Assembly: GCA_016712715.1 (NCBI GenBank)
Contig: JADJQM010000001.1
Span: 887,001-951,000, forward strand
Length of the DNA: 64,000 nucleotides
Source: Rhodospirillaceae bacterium
Lineage (GTDB): Bacteria; Pseudomonadota; Alphaproteobacteria; Dongiales; Dongiaceae
Direction: 5' to 3'
In this document: positions 1 through 7,844 of the stretch, one piece after another
Position numbering within the stretch: the first letter of the stretch is position 1
Layout of the letters: every line of letters starts with the position of its first letter
Notes under the pieces: model-generated
Seen by the model: the letters and a program-made list of their open reading frames with translations, nothing else
The model's database searches: none
What the model was told of the DNA's origin: nothing
Made by a program: the position numbers and the translations under genes

Positions 1-1152
1 AAGCGCCGGGACATCGCCCGGCAGAACGACCAAGGCGACATTGGCAACCCATGGCGAAGCGGCGATGCCAGCTTCGACCGCGGCAAGGCTAACGCGCGCG
101 CCGTCAATCTTGACGACACGGTCGGTGCGCCCGCGGAGGTGGAATCCGCCGTTGATATCTCGTTCGGCGAGGTCATCGCAGCGATGGTGGGTTGTCTCGC
201 TAAGGAAGGGCGATGTCACCCACATCGTACCATCATCTGCAATTTCAACCGCAACGCCCGGCGCAACCTGCCAGGGCAAGTCGACCCGGTGACGTTCCCG
301 CCGGGCGATCGTGCCGGTCTCCGTGCTGCCATAGATTTCGCATATCGCTGAGCCAAATACCGTCGATGCCGCGGCACTCGCCAAAAGTGGCAGCACGGCG
401 CCCGCCGACAGGATGCGAGAAGGTTGTCGCCCGGCTGGCAATGGATTGACCGGACCGAGGCGCAAGAGGTGGGCGGGGCTGGTGATGACCACGCTTCCGC
501 GCAGATCCTGTGCCAAGAGGCTTTCCCAGAGTTCATGCACGGTGCCGTCGACGATCCTGCCGCTGCACAGCGGCCAGAAGAGCTTGTAACTAAGCCCGAA
601 AAGGTGCTGATGCGTGACCGTCCCAAGGATTCGAGCGGTTGCTTCGACATTGCCACCGGCAATCAATTCGATTGCTTCGGCCTCGCGTTCCATGACGGCC
701 AACGTCTTGCGAACGCGCTTGGGAATCCCCGTCGATCCCGAGGTGAAAAGATTGAGATAGCATTTCGTGGCATCGAGTGGCTGCAATTCCCCGGAACCTT
801 CACCCGCGGACTGAAGTATGATTCCGCCCACCTGCCCTGCTGGCAAGCGGTCGCAGACCAGGACATCCCAATGTTCCTGGATAGATGTGATGGCACCGAC
901 CGTGGCGTTCTGCGGCAACACGACTTCCGCGCCCATTTGAAACAACGCCAACATCCCAACGATGGCCCAATAGGTATCTTCGGTGATCAACAGGCCGCGC
1001 TTGCAACCGCTTGCGCGGAGGCACTCTGCGTTGGCATACACGTCGCGGCGCAATTGCGAAACGTCGATCACCCTTCCCCTGGTCGCGGCGACAATTCGGC
1101 CAAGGTTACCAGGTGTTGTCAGTAGATCGGATATGGACTGCAAGTCACTCAT
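1..1152 (-). CDS. apeH: Aryl-polyene-type acyl/aryl-ACP ligase (AMP-dependent synthetase), C-terminus beyond window
   Basis: The frame is open from ATG at 1152 to the left edge, giving 384 residues without a stop. The adenylation P-loop FTSGSTGIPK lies at residues 136-145 and the A5-like motif EIYGSTETG at about 272-280; a G-R-T-D-R-V-V-K-I-D-G stretch near the edge is the start of the hinge and small domain. The catalytic A10 lysine would lie outside. The family adenylates an acyl or aryl acid and loads it on CoA or an ACP. Its start overlaps the upstream membrane-protein stop as ATGA, and two ACP genes precede it. In aryl polyene clusters the equivalent enzyme primes synthesis with an aromatic acid. 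The family call is firm; the substrate is inferred from context. Confidence 0.85.
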   Translation of the reverse strand, partial: MSDLQSISDLLTTPGNLGRIVAATRGRVIDVSQLRRDVYANAECLRASGCKRGLLITEDTYWAIVGMLALFQMGAEVVLPQNATVGAITSIQEHWDVLVCDRLPAGQVGGIILQSAGEGSGELQPLDATKCYLNLFTSGSTGIPKRVRKTLAVMEREAEAIELIAGGNVEATARILGTVTHQHLFGLSYKLFWPLCSGRIVDGTVHELWESLLAQDLRGSVVITSPAHLLRLGPVNPLPAGRQPSRILSAGAVLPLLASAAASTVFGSAICEIYGSTETGTIARRERHRVDLPWQVAPGVAVEIADDGTMWVTSPFLSETTHHRCDDLAERDINGGFHLRGRTDRVVKIDGARVSLAAVEAGIAASPWVANVALVVLPGDVPAL

Positions 1153-1745
1153 TGCCGGCTCACTGCGGCGCGGCGCTGGAGCCATGGACGCAAGACAACC
1201 TCTCCTAGGAACAGAACACCAAAGAACAGGTACGAGATGAGGCCGGTCCACAGCGTCCAGAGGGCGAGGCTTGCCCACAATGCCAGGACAGCCGCAATGG
1301 CGGCATTGAGGAGCAGCCACAAGGTCCAGACCCAGGTCACCTTGCGGCAGTAGGCTTGACCGGCAGGGGTGAGATCGGGATCCTTGAAGCGCGCCAGTCG
1401 TTCTATCAAACTGGGCGGATGCCATAGCGAGGTTCCAAACGCGCTGGCGATGATGAGGCTGAGCAAAGCTGGATAGCCTTTGGTTGCCATCGCCGCATCG
1501 AACATGCTCAGGCCCCCGATTGCACAAGCCGCCAGAAGCAAAGGAATCCGGAGCGCGGTGCTCAGTTCGTCCCGCACAAAGAGCGCCCGCACAAGCAGCA
1601 GGCAGCAGGCGCCCGCAGCGAACAGTAGGTACGACGCTTGATCGTGAAGAAAATAGACAATAACTGGATAGACCGCCGCGAGTGTGGTGAAGAGCACCGC
1701 GCCAAACCCGGCAGATCGCTTGTGATTATTCGGAAAGAACGGCAT
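1149..1745 (-). CDS. COG4648-type membrane protein of aryl polyene cluster
   Basis: About 198 residues with several strongly hydrophobic helices (residues 15-70, 80-105 and 140-185) and a basic C-terminus. Small COG4648-type membrane proteins sit between the ACPs and the AMP ligase in aryl polyene clusters of Gram-negative bacteria, and the position here is the same. Their biochemical role is not established; pigment transfer or anchoring at the inner membrane is a guess. I prefer ATG at 1745 over TTG at 1757. The gene overlaps the end of the ACP upstream and shares ATGA with the ligase downstream, so it is translationally coupled on both sides. Confidence 0.7.
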   Translation of the reverse strand: MPFFPNNHKRSAGFGAVLFTTLAAVYPVIVYFLHDQASYLLFAAGACCLLLVRALFVRDELSTALRIPLLLAACAIGGLSMFDAAMATKGYPALLSLIIASAFGTSLWHPPSLIERLARFKDPDLTPAGQAYCRKVTWVWTLWLLLNAAIAAVLALWASLALWTLWTGLISYLFFGVLFLGEVVLRPWLQRRAAVSRQ

Positions 1746-1974
1746 GGACGCGGTCAATCACGTCGCCGACCGTGCGTACGGATTTGAATTCGTCGACCTT
1801 GAGTTTGCGGCCGGTCAGTTCCTGCAGCTTGACGACCAGATCAACAGCGTCGATCGAATCGAGATCTAGATCCTCATAGAGCCGCGCCTGCGGCGTGATC
1901 TTGCTGCCGGGAATCTCGAACATTTCTTCCAGGTAGCCGTGCAATTTGGCCTGAACCTCGTCACGCGACAGCAT
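1726..1974 (-). CDS. apeF: Acyl carrier protein (second of pair)
   Basis: An 82-residue acidic helical protein with the phosphopantetheine attachment motif DLDSID (Ser40), as in type II ACPs. It would carry the growing acyl or polyene chain for the cluster ketosynthases and be activated by the divergent phosphopantetheinyl transferase at 3875-4480. ATG at 1974 overlaps the preceding ACP gene by 14 bases and has GGTGGA upstream. An upstream in-frame extension to 2037 would run further into the other ACP gene and is unlikely. Two tandem, dissimilar ACPs are a hallmark of aryl polyene clusters. Confidence 0.85.
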   Translation of the reverse strand: MLSRDEVQAKLHGYLEEMFEIPGSKITPQARLYEDLDLDSIDAVDLVVKLQELTGRKLKVDEFKSVRTVGDVIDRVHAVLSE

Positions 1975-2245
1975 TTGGTCCACCGCCGGTATTGGTGTGG
2001 CTGTGCACGAAAGCTGCAAGGCTTCGAACATTGGCAAAATGGGCCTTCACCTCATCCGTGATCGTTTCGATCTTGAGGCCGTATCGTTTACGGAGAGCCA
2101 CGCCCAGTTCCAGCGCATCAATGGAATCGAGGCCAAGCCCGGTCCCAAACAACATTTCCTGGCTATCAATGTCTTCTGGCTTGATGTCTTCCAGCTTCAG
2201 CGCATCGATTATCAGCGCCTTTATGTCGCGTTCAAGGTCGTCCAT
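1961..2245 (-). CDS. apeE: Acyl carrier protein (first of pair)
   Basis: A 94-residue ACP with GLDSID at residues 38-43 (Ser41 is the predicted phosphopantetheine site), an acidic helix I, and a short polar, glycine-rich tail after the fourth helix. It differs clearly from the ACP encoded just downstream, which suggests separate roles such as starter loading versus elongation. The gene begins 6 bases after the acyltransferase stop and overlaps the second ACP by 14 bases. A housekeeping AcpP is unlikely because no fab genes are nearby. Confidence 0.85.
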   Translation of the reverse strand: MDDLERDIKALIIDALKLEDIKPEDIDSQEMLFGTGLGLDSIDALELGVALRKRYGLKIETITDEVKAHFANVRSLAAFVHSHTNTGGGPNAVA

Positions 2246-2251
2246 ACGCCG

Positions 2252-3028
2252 TTATCCGAGTTCCAACTGTTCCGTGAAATAGGCCTGGAGGCGGCGCACC
2301 AATTGGCGGGCCGCCAGCGAGCGGTATTGATAGCCAAGGGTCGCAGCGGCGTCCAGACGCTCCCCGACCGTGACCCGAAACAAGGAGCGTTTTAGCGGAA
2401 TTTTCCACCATGGATCCCCCTTACTGAGCATGATGGGCCGGCAATCGATGGTAACGAGCTGGATTTCGGCCTCGGTCAGGAGGGCAATATTGGCGAATCC
2501 CCGTCGAAAGTGCAGGGGTTCACCGGGACGAGAGCGGGTCCCTTCCGGGAAAATGATCAATCCCTTGCCTTCCGCCATCGCTTTCTTGCAGGCCTCCAGA
2601 AGGGCTTCCGGGTCCATATCGTTGCGGATATATCCCGCCCACCGCATGACACCACCCAGGAAGCGACTTTCCCAAAGTTCCGCCTTCACGATGCATTGTG
2701 TGCGCGGAATCAGCGACATCAGCAGGACGACATCAAGCAAGGTCGGGTGATTGGCTATAATGAGCCGGCCTTTTCCATCGATCAGAGCCGCACCGCCGGA
2801 TACCTGCAGTTTGATAATTCCGAGTACCTCCAGCATTGCAACATAGAACCGGAAGGTATGGTGAATGACCATTTGTGTCGCGCGCACGCGCCGCTCCTCG
2901 CGCCGGACAATGAGCGCGATCGCAGGGAAGACGGTGACGGCCAGGACCAGCCCGCCACCAAAGAAGGCGGCGAAGGAAACGCCGGTTCCGACCAACCGCC
3001 AGGCATAGTTCAAGTTTTTAAGCCGCAC
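2252..3028 (-). CDS. 1-acyl-sn-glycerol-3-phosphate acyltransferase-like protein (PlsC family)
   Basis: 258 residues. An N-terminal hydrophobic segment (about 10-40) is followed by acyltransferase motifs NHPTLLD at 93-99 (the NHxxxxD catalytic pair) and FPEGTRS at 160-166 (acceptor phosphate binding). The family moves acyl groups from ACP or CoA to lysophospholipid-like acceptors at the inner membrane. In aryl polyene clusters such enzymes are thought to help attach the polyene to its lipid anchor. The start is GTG at 3028, overlapping the ketosynthase-like gene by 11 bases. Membership of the pigment operon is inferred from overlap and order. Confidence 0.82.
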   Translation of the reverse strand: MRLKNLNYAWRLVGTGVSFAAFFGGGLVLAVTVFPAIALIVRREERRVRATQMVIHHTFRFYVAMLEVLGIIKLQVSGGAALIDGKGRLIIANHPTLLDVVLLMSLIPRTQCIVKAELWESRFLGGVMRWAGYIRNDMDPEALLEACKKAMAEGKGLIIFPEGTRSRPGEPLHFRRGFANIALLTEAEIQLVTIDCRPIMLSKGDPWWKIPLKRSLFRVTVGERLDAAATLGYQYRSLAARQLVRRLQAYFTEQLELG

Positions 3029-3776
3029 GGTCCCATCGCCATGTCATCTGCTCGCCGGTCGCTGTCGCGGCCGGCGCATTCGTCAGGAGGAACTTCAGAA
3101 ACGCTTCGGGCAGACTGTCTGATGCATTGCCAGCACTATTCACGGCGCAGTCAATTGAGATCCGATCACCGTCACCGGCGGTGAGCAGCAGGGCAAGAAC
3201 CAAAGGCAGATTCGCTTCTGCCGGCAGCCGGTATGAAACGTAAGGTTCCGGTAGCGGTGCATCGAAGTAGAGAAATAGAACCGGTATATCCGGCCTGTCC
3301 TCAAGGCAGGACGCAGCCTCGAGAAGGCCGTAACCGAAACTATCGAGAGAAGATGCCACGGCAGTATGCCCCAATCGATTTCCAGTATGGATCGACAGAA
3401 GACCGACAAGTCCGTGATGCACCGACATGCTGAAATCGGCGGGCGAAGGCGGTTCCTCGTCAGCAAGTGAGGCGAGAAGCAGCGCCGTTCGATCATATTC
3501 CCCGTGGCGCGAGGCGAGCACGAAGCGAGCCTCAGATACGCCGGTACATGCGAGGGCCGCACCAAGCGCCTTCTGCCCGATCGATGTCGCCCGGCGCCGC
3601 AACATCATGGGCAGCACCGGCATTCCCTGGTCCAAGGCAGCGCGCGCATCCGCCCTCCCAGCCCAATCCAGCCAATCGCCACGCGTTTCCCGGCCAGGTG
3701 TCCAGGCAAACCAATCACGGACGATGATCGACAATTTGCCGGATGACTTTAGACTGGCAGGCTCAGCCGCGATCAT
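3018..3776 (-). CDS. Beta-ketoacyl synthase-like N-terminal-domain protein (PF13723 type)
   Basis: 252 residues from ATG at 3776, preceded by GGGGAG at good spacing. The SMSVHH..GL.SI.TGNR segment (residues 117-134) and the following ASSLDSFGYGLLEAA resemble the short ketoacyl-synt_2 family in aryl polyene, xanthomonadin and flexirubin clusters. The cysteine nucleophile context of true ketosynthases is absent and the length covers only one thiolase-fold half, so it probably works as a partner or non-catalytic subunit. The reading frame extends upstream to 4274, but that part runs over the phosphopantetheinyl transferase gene and is not coding. First gene of the leftward operon. Confidence 0.75.
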   Translation of the reverse strand: MIAAEPASLKSSGKLSIIVRDWFAWTPGRETRGDWLDWAGRADARAALDQGMPVLPMMLRRRATSIGQKALGAALACTGVSEARFVLASRHGEYDRTALLLASLADEEPPSPADFSMSVHHGLVGLLSIHTGNRLGHTAVASSLDSFGYGLLEAASCLEDRPDIPVLFLYFDAPLPEPYVSYRLPAEANLPLVLALLLTAGDGDRISIDCAVNSAGNASDSLPEAFLKFLLTNAPAATATGEQMTWRWDRAA

Positions 3777-3874
3777 GACTACTCCCCGCCCGCAATTTGC
3801 CGACCCAATATGGTTAATGGCGCGCGATTTGCTCGGGTTGTTATACGTGCCCTGAAGAGGCAGACAAGTGTGAT

Positions 3875-4480
3875 ATGCCCGATAACCGAGTTTATTTTGC
3901 CATCGTGGACGTCCCTGAAGAAGCAGATCGGCACCAATCCGCACGATGGGTGCTGCAGCAAATGATCGCCGACCTGGGACATGCCAAAGCAGGTCCATTT
4001 TGCATCGCAACAGAAGCCAGCGGCCGGCCCGTCGCTTTGACGGCCGAGGGTGGGCCGTTGGGGATCTTCGTTTCCCTGTCGCATACCGGCAGGAAGCTTG
4101 CCTGTGCTGCGACGACGCTGGGTCCGATCGGGGTGGATATCGAATCACCACGTCGGCACCGTGACCTGCTTGGGATAGCCGAGGCGGCCTTCGGGCCAGG
4201 CGAGCGCGCACGATGCGCCCAACAAGGAGGGTCGGCCTTCTATCGCATCTGGACGCTGAGGGAGGCGATGGCAAAGGCTTTGGGAACAGGTCTGACCATG
4301 GTCAGCGACCGGGTTGACCGGGTGGCGGATGGACCCGATGAGGGCAGTTGGCAATGGCAGGGCTGGCACCTCTCCCACCGTCGCCTTACCCCGGAAATGA
4401 ACCTCGCGCTCGCCGTGTTGCCGATTACGCCGCTCGCGGGTGAGGTGGATTGGCTGACCTTCATGCCAAGCGGCGTCTAG
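3875..4480 (+). CDS. 4'-phosphopantetheinyl transferase (Sfp/AcpT superfamily)
   Basis: 201 residues with VSLSHT at 66-71, the magnesium-binding GVDIE at 86-90, and W-T-L-R-E-A-M-A-K-A-L-G at 126-137, the WxxKEAxxK motif with Arg in place of the first Lys. It transfers phosphopantetheine from CoA to ACP serines; the obvious clients are the two ACPs encoded divergently at 1726-2245. It is separated from the ketosynthase-like gene by a 98-base divergent promoter region and converges on the TetR gene, overlapping its end by 20 bases. No strong Shine-Dalgarno directly precedes the ATG. Confidence 0.88.
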   Translation: MPDNRVYFAIVDVPEEADRHQSARWVLQQMIADLGHAKAGPFCIATEASGRPVALTAEGGPLGIFVSLSHTGRKLACAATTLGPIGVDIESPRRHRDLLGIAEAAFGPGERARCAQQGGSAFYRIWTLREAMAKALGTGLTMVSDRVDRVADGPDEGSWQWQGWHLSHRRLTPEMNLALAVLPITPLAGEVDWLTFMPSGV

Positions 4481-5126
4481 AGCCGCCGGTGGTCTTACGG
4501 GCGGGCCCAAGGTGAATTTCCAGAATACTGTCCATCTGGGCCTTGGCCTCGGCCAAACTCAATCCGTCCTGGCTTAGGCCGAAACGCAACCAGAGCCCGT
4601 CGATCATGGCGGTAATGCCGATGACGGCGGCTTCCGCGCGCGCGCCGGCGGCAGCAATTCCTTCAAGCCGGACAGAAGGTTGCTGCGCATGCGGGCGTGG
4701 ATGGCCCGCTGGATTCGGGCGAACTTGGAATTTCGCGGAACCTCGGCACAAAGCGAGAGCCATGCATTGCAGATCTCTGGCTTGAAGAAACTTGGTGAAG
4801 TTGCCGGCAATGATGGCTTCGACCCGCGCACGCGGCGTCGCTGCCCGCGCCATCAGTGCCGCTACTTCGTCTCGTAGCAGCGCATTCGCATGCCGCATCA
4901 CAACTTCGAGGAGCTCGTCCTTCCCTTGAGTAATGCAGCACGATTCCCCTGGACATGCCGGCCGCTCCGCGACCTTGGACAAAGTCGTCCCGGCGATACC
5001 TTCTTCCTGAAGTACTTCATAGGCGGCGCGGGCCAATTCCTGCCGGCGCAATTGCTCGATGCTCAGACGCGACAAACCGATTCTCCGATGGTCCAGGCCA
5101 GCATTCTTGCCTCCGCTTGTTTTCAT
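4461..5126 (-). pseudogene. BetI-like TetR regulator with several compensating frameshifts
   Basis: The frame given stays open for 221 residues, but family similarity jumps between frames. The N-terminal helix-turn-helix lead-in and the C-terminal I-G-I-T-A-M-I-D-G-L-W-L-R-F match BetI-type repressors in the annotated frame. The recognition-helix region (about 4930-4965) makes sense only in another frame, which reads A-G-M-S-R-G-I-V-L-H-Y. A central stretch (about 4640-4795) reads as N-A-W-L-S-L-C-A-E-V-P-R-N-S-K-F-A-R-I-Q there. At least two pairs of indels are needed. BetI-type repressors respond to choline; the divergent choline/betaine-binding protein and the palindrome at 5142-5165 support that role. 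Either the gene is decaying or the sequence has errors. Confidence 0.7.
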
Positions 5127-5141
5127 TGTCCATCCGGTCTA

Positions 5142-5165
5142 TAAATTGACCCAAGGGTCAATTTA
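5142..5165. promoter_or_regulatory. Palindromic operator between TetR gene and choline-binding gene
   Basis: An 11-base perfect inverted repeat, TAAATTGACCC and GGGTCAATTTA, separated by AA. It starts 16 bases from the TetR start codon and ends 52 bases before the choX-like ATG. A further half-site GGTCAATTTT follows at 5177-5186. Position and TTGA-centred symmetry fit a BetI/TetR operator controlling both divergent genes. No binding evidence is available. Confidence 0.65.
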
Positions 5166-5216
5166 CAATCCAAGCGGTCAATTTTTCAATCAAGTCGCAG
5201 GAATGGGAGGCTGATC

Positions 5217-6151
5217 ATGAACAAACTCATCGTAACCCTGGGTGTCGCTGCCTTGACACTATCACTACCCGCGCAGGCCGCGGAGCCAGAGAGCTGTCAA
5301 AGGGTCCGCATGGCGGAACCCGGCTGGAACGACCTAACCTTCACCACGGGGGTGATGCAGACACTCCTCACAGCCCTTGGCTACGATGCGGATTCGAAGC
5401 TGGTGAGCCTCGACATCATCTATCAGGGTCTCAAGAACAAGGATCTCGATGTGTTCATGGGGTATTGGGATCCCGCCATGGTGAGTTACTACGAGGCCTA
5501 CAAGGCGGATGGGTCGGTCGAAACCGTCCATCAGAACCTTGTGGGTGCCAAGTACACGTTCGCCGTTCCACAATATGTTTACGATGCCGGCGTTCGCGAT
5601 ATCGCCGATCTTGCGAAATTTGCCGACAAATTCGAACGCAAGATGTACGGCATCGAGCCGGGTTCGAATCAGTTGATGTTTGACATCATCAAGGATCCGA
5701 AATTCAACCTGACCGGTTGGGAAGTGGTTGAGTCCAGCGAACAAGGCATGCTCACACAAGTCGACAAGGCGACCCGCAAGCAGGATTGGATCGTGTTCCA
5801 GGGCTGGGCGCCGCACCCCATGAACAACGACTTTCCGCTCGCCTACTTGTCCGGCGGTGATGCCTATTACGGCGCTGACCTCGGAGCGGCAACGGTTCAT
5901 ACCCAGGTGCGCAAGGGCTATATGCAGGAATGCCCGAACGTAGCTGCCCTCCTCAGCAATGTGACCTTCGACATCGCCTTGGAGAGCGAGGGGCATGGGC
6001 TATCTCATCAAGGAAAGTCTGAGCCCCACAGACGCCGCCAAAAGGCACTCAAAGAAAATCCCGCCCATCTCGAAAGAAATGGCTGGCTGGCGTCACGACC
6101 GCCGACGGTGGTGACGCCCTGGCGGCCATCAAAGGGTCGCTGGGACTCTGA
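5217..6151 (+). pseudogene. Choline/glycine-betaine ABC transporter substrate-binding protein (ChoX/ProX-like), 3' end frameshifted
   Basis: Starts at ATG 5217 with GGGAGG six bases upstream and has a Sec signal peptide (cleavage near residue 21, AQA-AE). Residues 25-255 read as an OpuAC-type binding protein of the ChoX group (V-R-M-A-E-P-G-W-N-D, then M-G-Y-W-D-P-A). After A-L-E-S-E at about 5990 the frame breaks three times: one base too many in GGGG near 5991, one A missing near 6040-6043, and one A missing near 6077-6079. Restoring these gives a normal C-terminus ending at TGA 6149-6151. As given, the frame runs into unrelated residues to 6194. No permease or ATPase gene follows. All three defects are in short homopolymers, so base-calling error is possible. 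Confidence 0.75.
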
Positions 6152-6244
6152 AACCCCAACCAGCGCGGGCCGGATATGCCGTTACTCGACGTAGGCGGCC
6201 TGTCACTCTGGTACGATTGCGTGTAAGACCCTGGCGCGGACCCA

Positions 6245-7111
6245 ATGGCCATACCGGCCGTGATGATCCAGGGTCTTGGCATGCAAGCCAGTGACTGGCC
6301 GGGCACACTCATTGCGGCACTTGCCGGCGACCGACGCCTGATCATCTTCGACAATCGCGATGCCGGCCTGTCGCAGTTGTTCGGCGTCGCAACTGACCAG
6401 ACTCTTGTGCCGAGCACTTTCCCCGATCATCGCCCATGGCCGCATCCGGTGGCCTACACCCTCTTCGACATGGCGAACGACGTTGTCCTGCTGATGAACG
6501 CCCTCAATATCGGCCGAGTTCATCTCGTCGGCTTTTCGATGGGCGGCATGATCGCCCAGATTACGGCGGCCTATCATCCTTCTCGAGTGGCATCGCTGGT
6601 CGGTCTCATGACCAGTGCAGGCCAACCCTGGATCGACAGCACCGCAGCCGCGGATCACATGCTGCGCCGGTCGATCCTCTTCGAACACGATGAAGAACGA
6701 CTCCTGGAAATGTGGCTGGAAGCCGAGGAGATCTATGCCGGGCCGATGTCGCTACCCGACTGGGACACCCGCCGGCTGGCACTTGCGCAATCTGTCGCGC
6801 GCGCGTATCGACCGGCAGGCATTTGGCGACAGGCTTGTGCCATGCGCGCATCGGACGATCGGCAAGCTCTCCTCAGGACTGTCACCGCGCCATCGCTCAT
6901 GATCCATGGCGAAGAAGATCCCGTGATAGCCCTGCGCCAAGCGCTGGAGGCGAGGAGGCTCATGCCACAGACCGATTTCCAGGTGCTTGGTGGCACTGGC
7001 CACGCGCTTACCGAGGAGAACTCGACGCCCCTGGCAGCCTCGATCAAGTCATTTTGGGCAGAAACTGAAGAAAGCTCTGCATCCAAAAGCAGCATTGGAC
7101 ATCTTTCCTAA
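6245..7111 (+). CDS. Alpha/beta-hydrolase, N-terminus interrupted by an in-frame stop
   Basis: 288 residues. The nucleophile elbow GFSMGG (about residues 98-103), an acidic residue in H-G-E-E-D-P-V (about 222-228) and a late G-T-G-H-A form a plausible Ser-Asp-His triad. It resembles the lipase/esterase-like hydrolase group, but the substrate cannot be read. In the same frame, an ATG at 6176 begins M-P-L-L-D-V-G-G-L-S-L-W-Y-D, a typical first strand for the family, then meets TAA at 6224-6226. The ATG at 6245 may therefore be an internal start of a gene that once began at 6176. It starts 25 bases after the repaired choX-like stop, so it may have been in that operon. Confidence 0.7.
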   Translation: MAIPAVMIQGLGMQASDWPGTLIAALAGDRRLIIFDNRDAGLSQLFGVATDQTLVPSTFPDHRPWPHPVAYTLFDMANDVVLLMNALNIGRVHLVGFSMGGMIAQITAAYHPSRVASLVGLMTSAGQPWIDSTAAADHMLRRSILFEHDEERLLEMWLEAEEIYAGPMSLPDWDTRRLALAQSVARAYRPAGIWRQACAMRASDDRQALLRTVTAPSLMIHGEEDPVIALRQALEARRLMPQTDFQVLGGTGHALTEENSTPLAASIKSFWAETEESSASKSSIGHLS

Positions 7112-7177
7112 GAACGATATAGTTGACACATGAACTGGGAAAGCTAGATCGCGGTTAACCGACTCTGAGGTGACGCC

Positions 7178-7735
7178 GTGAACCACTTCATCGTGCCGAC
7201 CTTGATTTCGGCAGCACCGCGGACATGCGTGGCGCTCGGCACAGCAGCATTCGACACTGCTATCGCGGCCAATGAACAAGCCAATTTGCGATCCTTCTTC
7301 GAGTACTGGAAGTCCAAGCGCACCGACGAACGACCACCACTGCGGGCGGCCATTGATCCCACGGAAATTCCGGCACTTCTGCCCAATGTGCTGCTGATCG
7401 AGGTAGTTGGCGACCCGGCCTATGACTTTCACTACCGGCTGCTCGGCACGGCAATCGTCGCAATTGATGGCATCGATTATAGCGGCTCAATGCTCAGCCA
7501 AATGGTGCCGCGAACCGATGCCTATCACTTGATCTGGGAACATCACCTCAAGGCCGCGGCAGGCGCCATCGAATTGCGCTATGACAGCCTGCGCTGGTGC
7601 CGCGACAACAGCCGCGAACATGTCGACTATCTGATCCTGCTGTTGCCGCTCCGGCGCAACAACAGCATCGACGTCCTGTTCGGATATATCCACTATGTCA
7701 TGGACGAAGCTTCGCTTGGCTGGTCACGCATCTAG
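7178..7735 (+). CDS. PAS_5-type (PF07310-like) protein
   Basis: 185 residues from GTG at 7178. From residue about 36 it follows the PAS_5 pattern common in Rhodospirillales: L-R-S-F-F-E-Y-W..., I-D-P-T-E-I-P-A-L-L-P-N, F-H-Y-R-L-L-G-T-A-I, with a beta-rich C-terminal half. No output domain, membrane segment or signal peptide is visible. The family is presumed to be sensory but the ligand is unknown. The exact start is unsure because the first 35 residues have no recognisable match. Monocistronic by spacing. A second member lies at 32250-32729. Confidence 0.75.
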   Translation: MNHFIVPTLISAAPRTCVALGTAAFDTAIAANEQANLRSFFEYWKSKRTDERPPLRAAIDPTEIPALLPNVLLIEVVGDPAYDFHYRLLGTAIVAIDGIDYSGSMLSQMVPRTDAYHLIWEHHLKAAAGAIELRYDSLRWCRDNSREHVDYLILLLPLRRNNSIDVLFGYIHYVMDEASLGWSRI

Positions 7736-7844
7736 CGCGGTCCGATCGACGATCGGCCCGGTTCCACCTTTGTTTCATCGCGCCGGGACTGGCGCTTCCC
7801 TCTTGAAGCCGTTATGAAATCTGCATGCCGATGAGGTGCTGCAG

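Noticed and set aside
424..1125. 233-codon plus-strand frame
   Set aside because: Antisense to the AMP ligase, whose catalytic motifs are on the minus strand.
3777..4274. Upstream extension of the ketosynthase-like frame
   Set aside because: Antisense to the phosphopantetheinyl transferase, which has all motifs; ATG 3776 has a strong Shine-Dalgarno.
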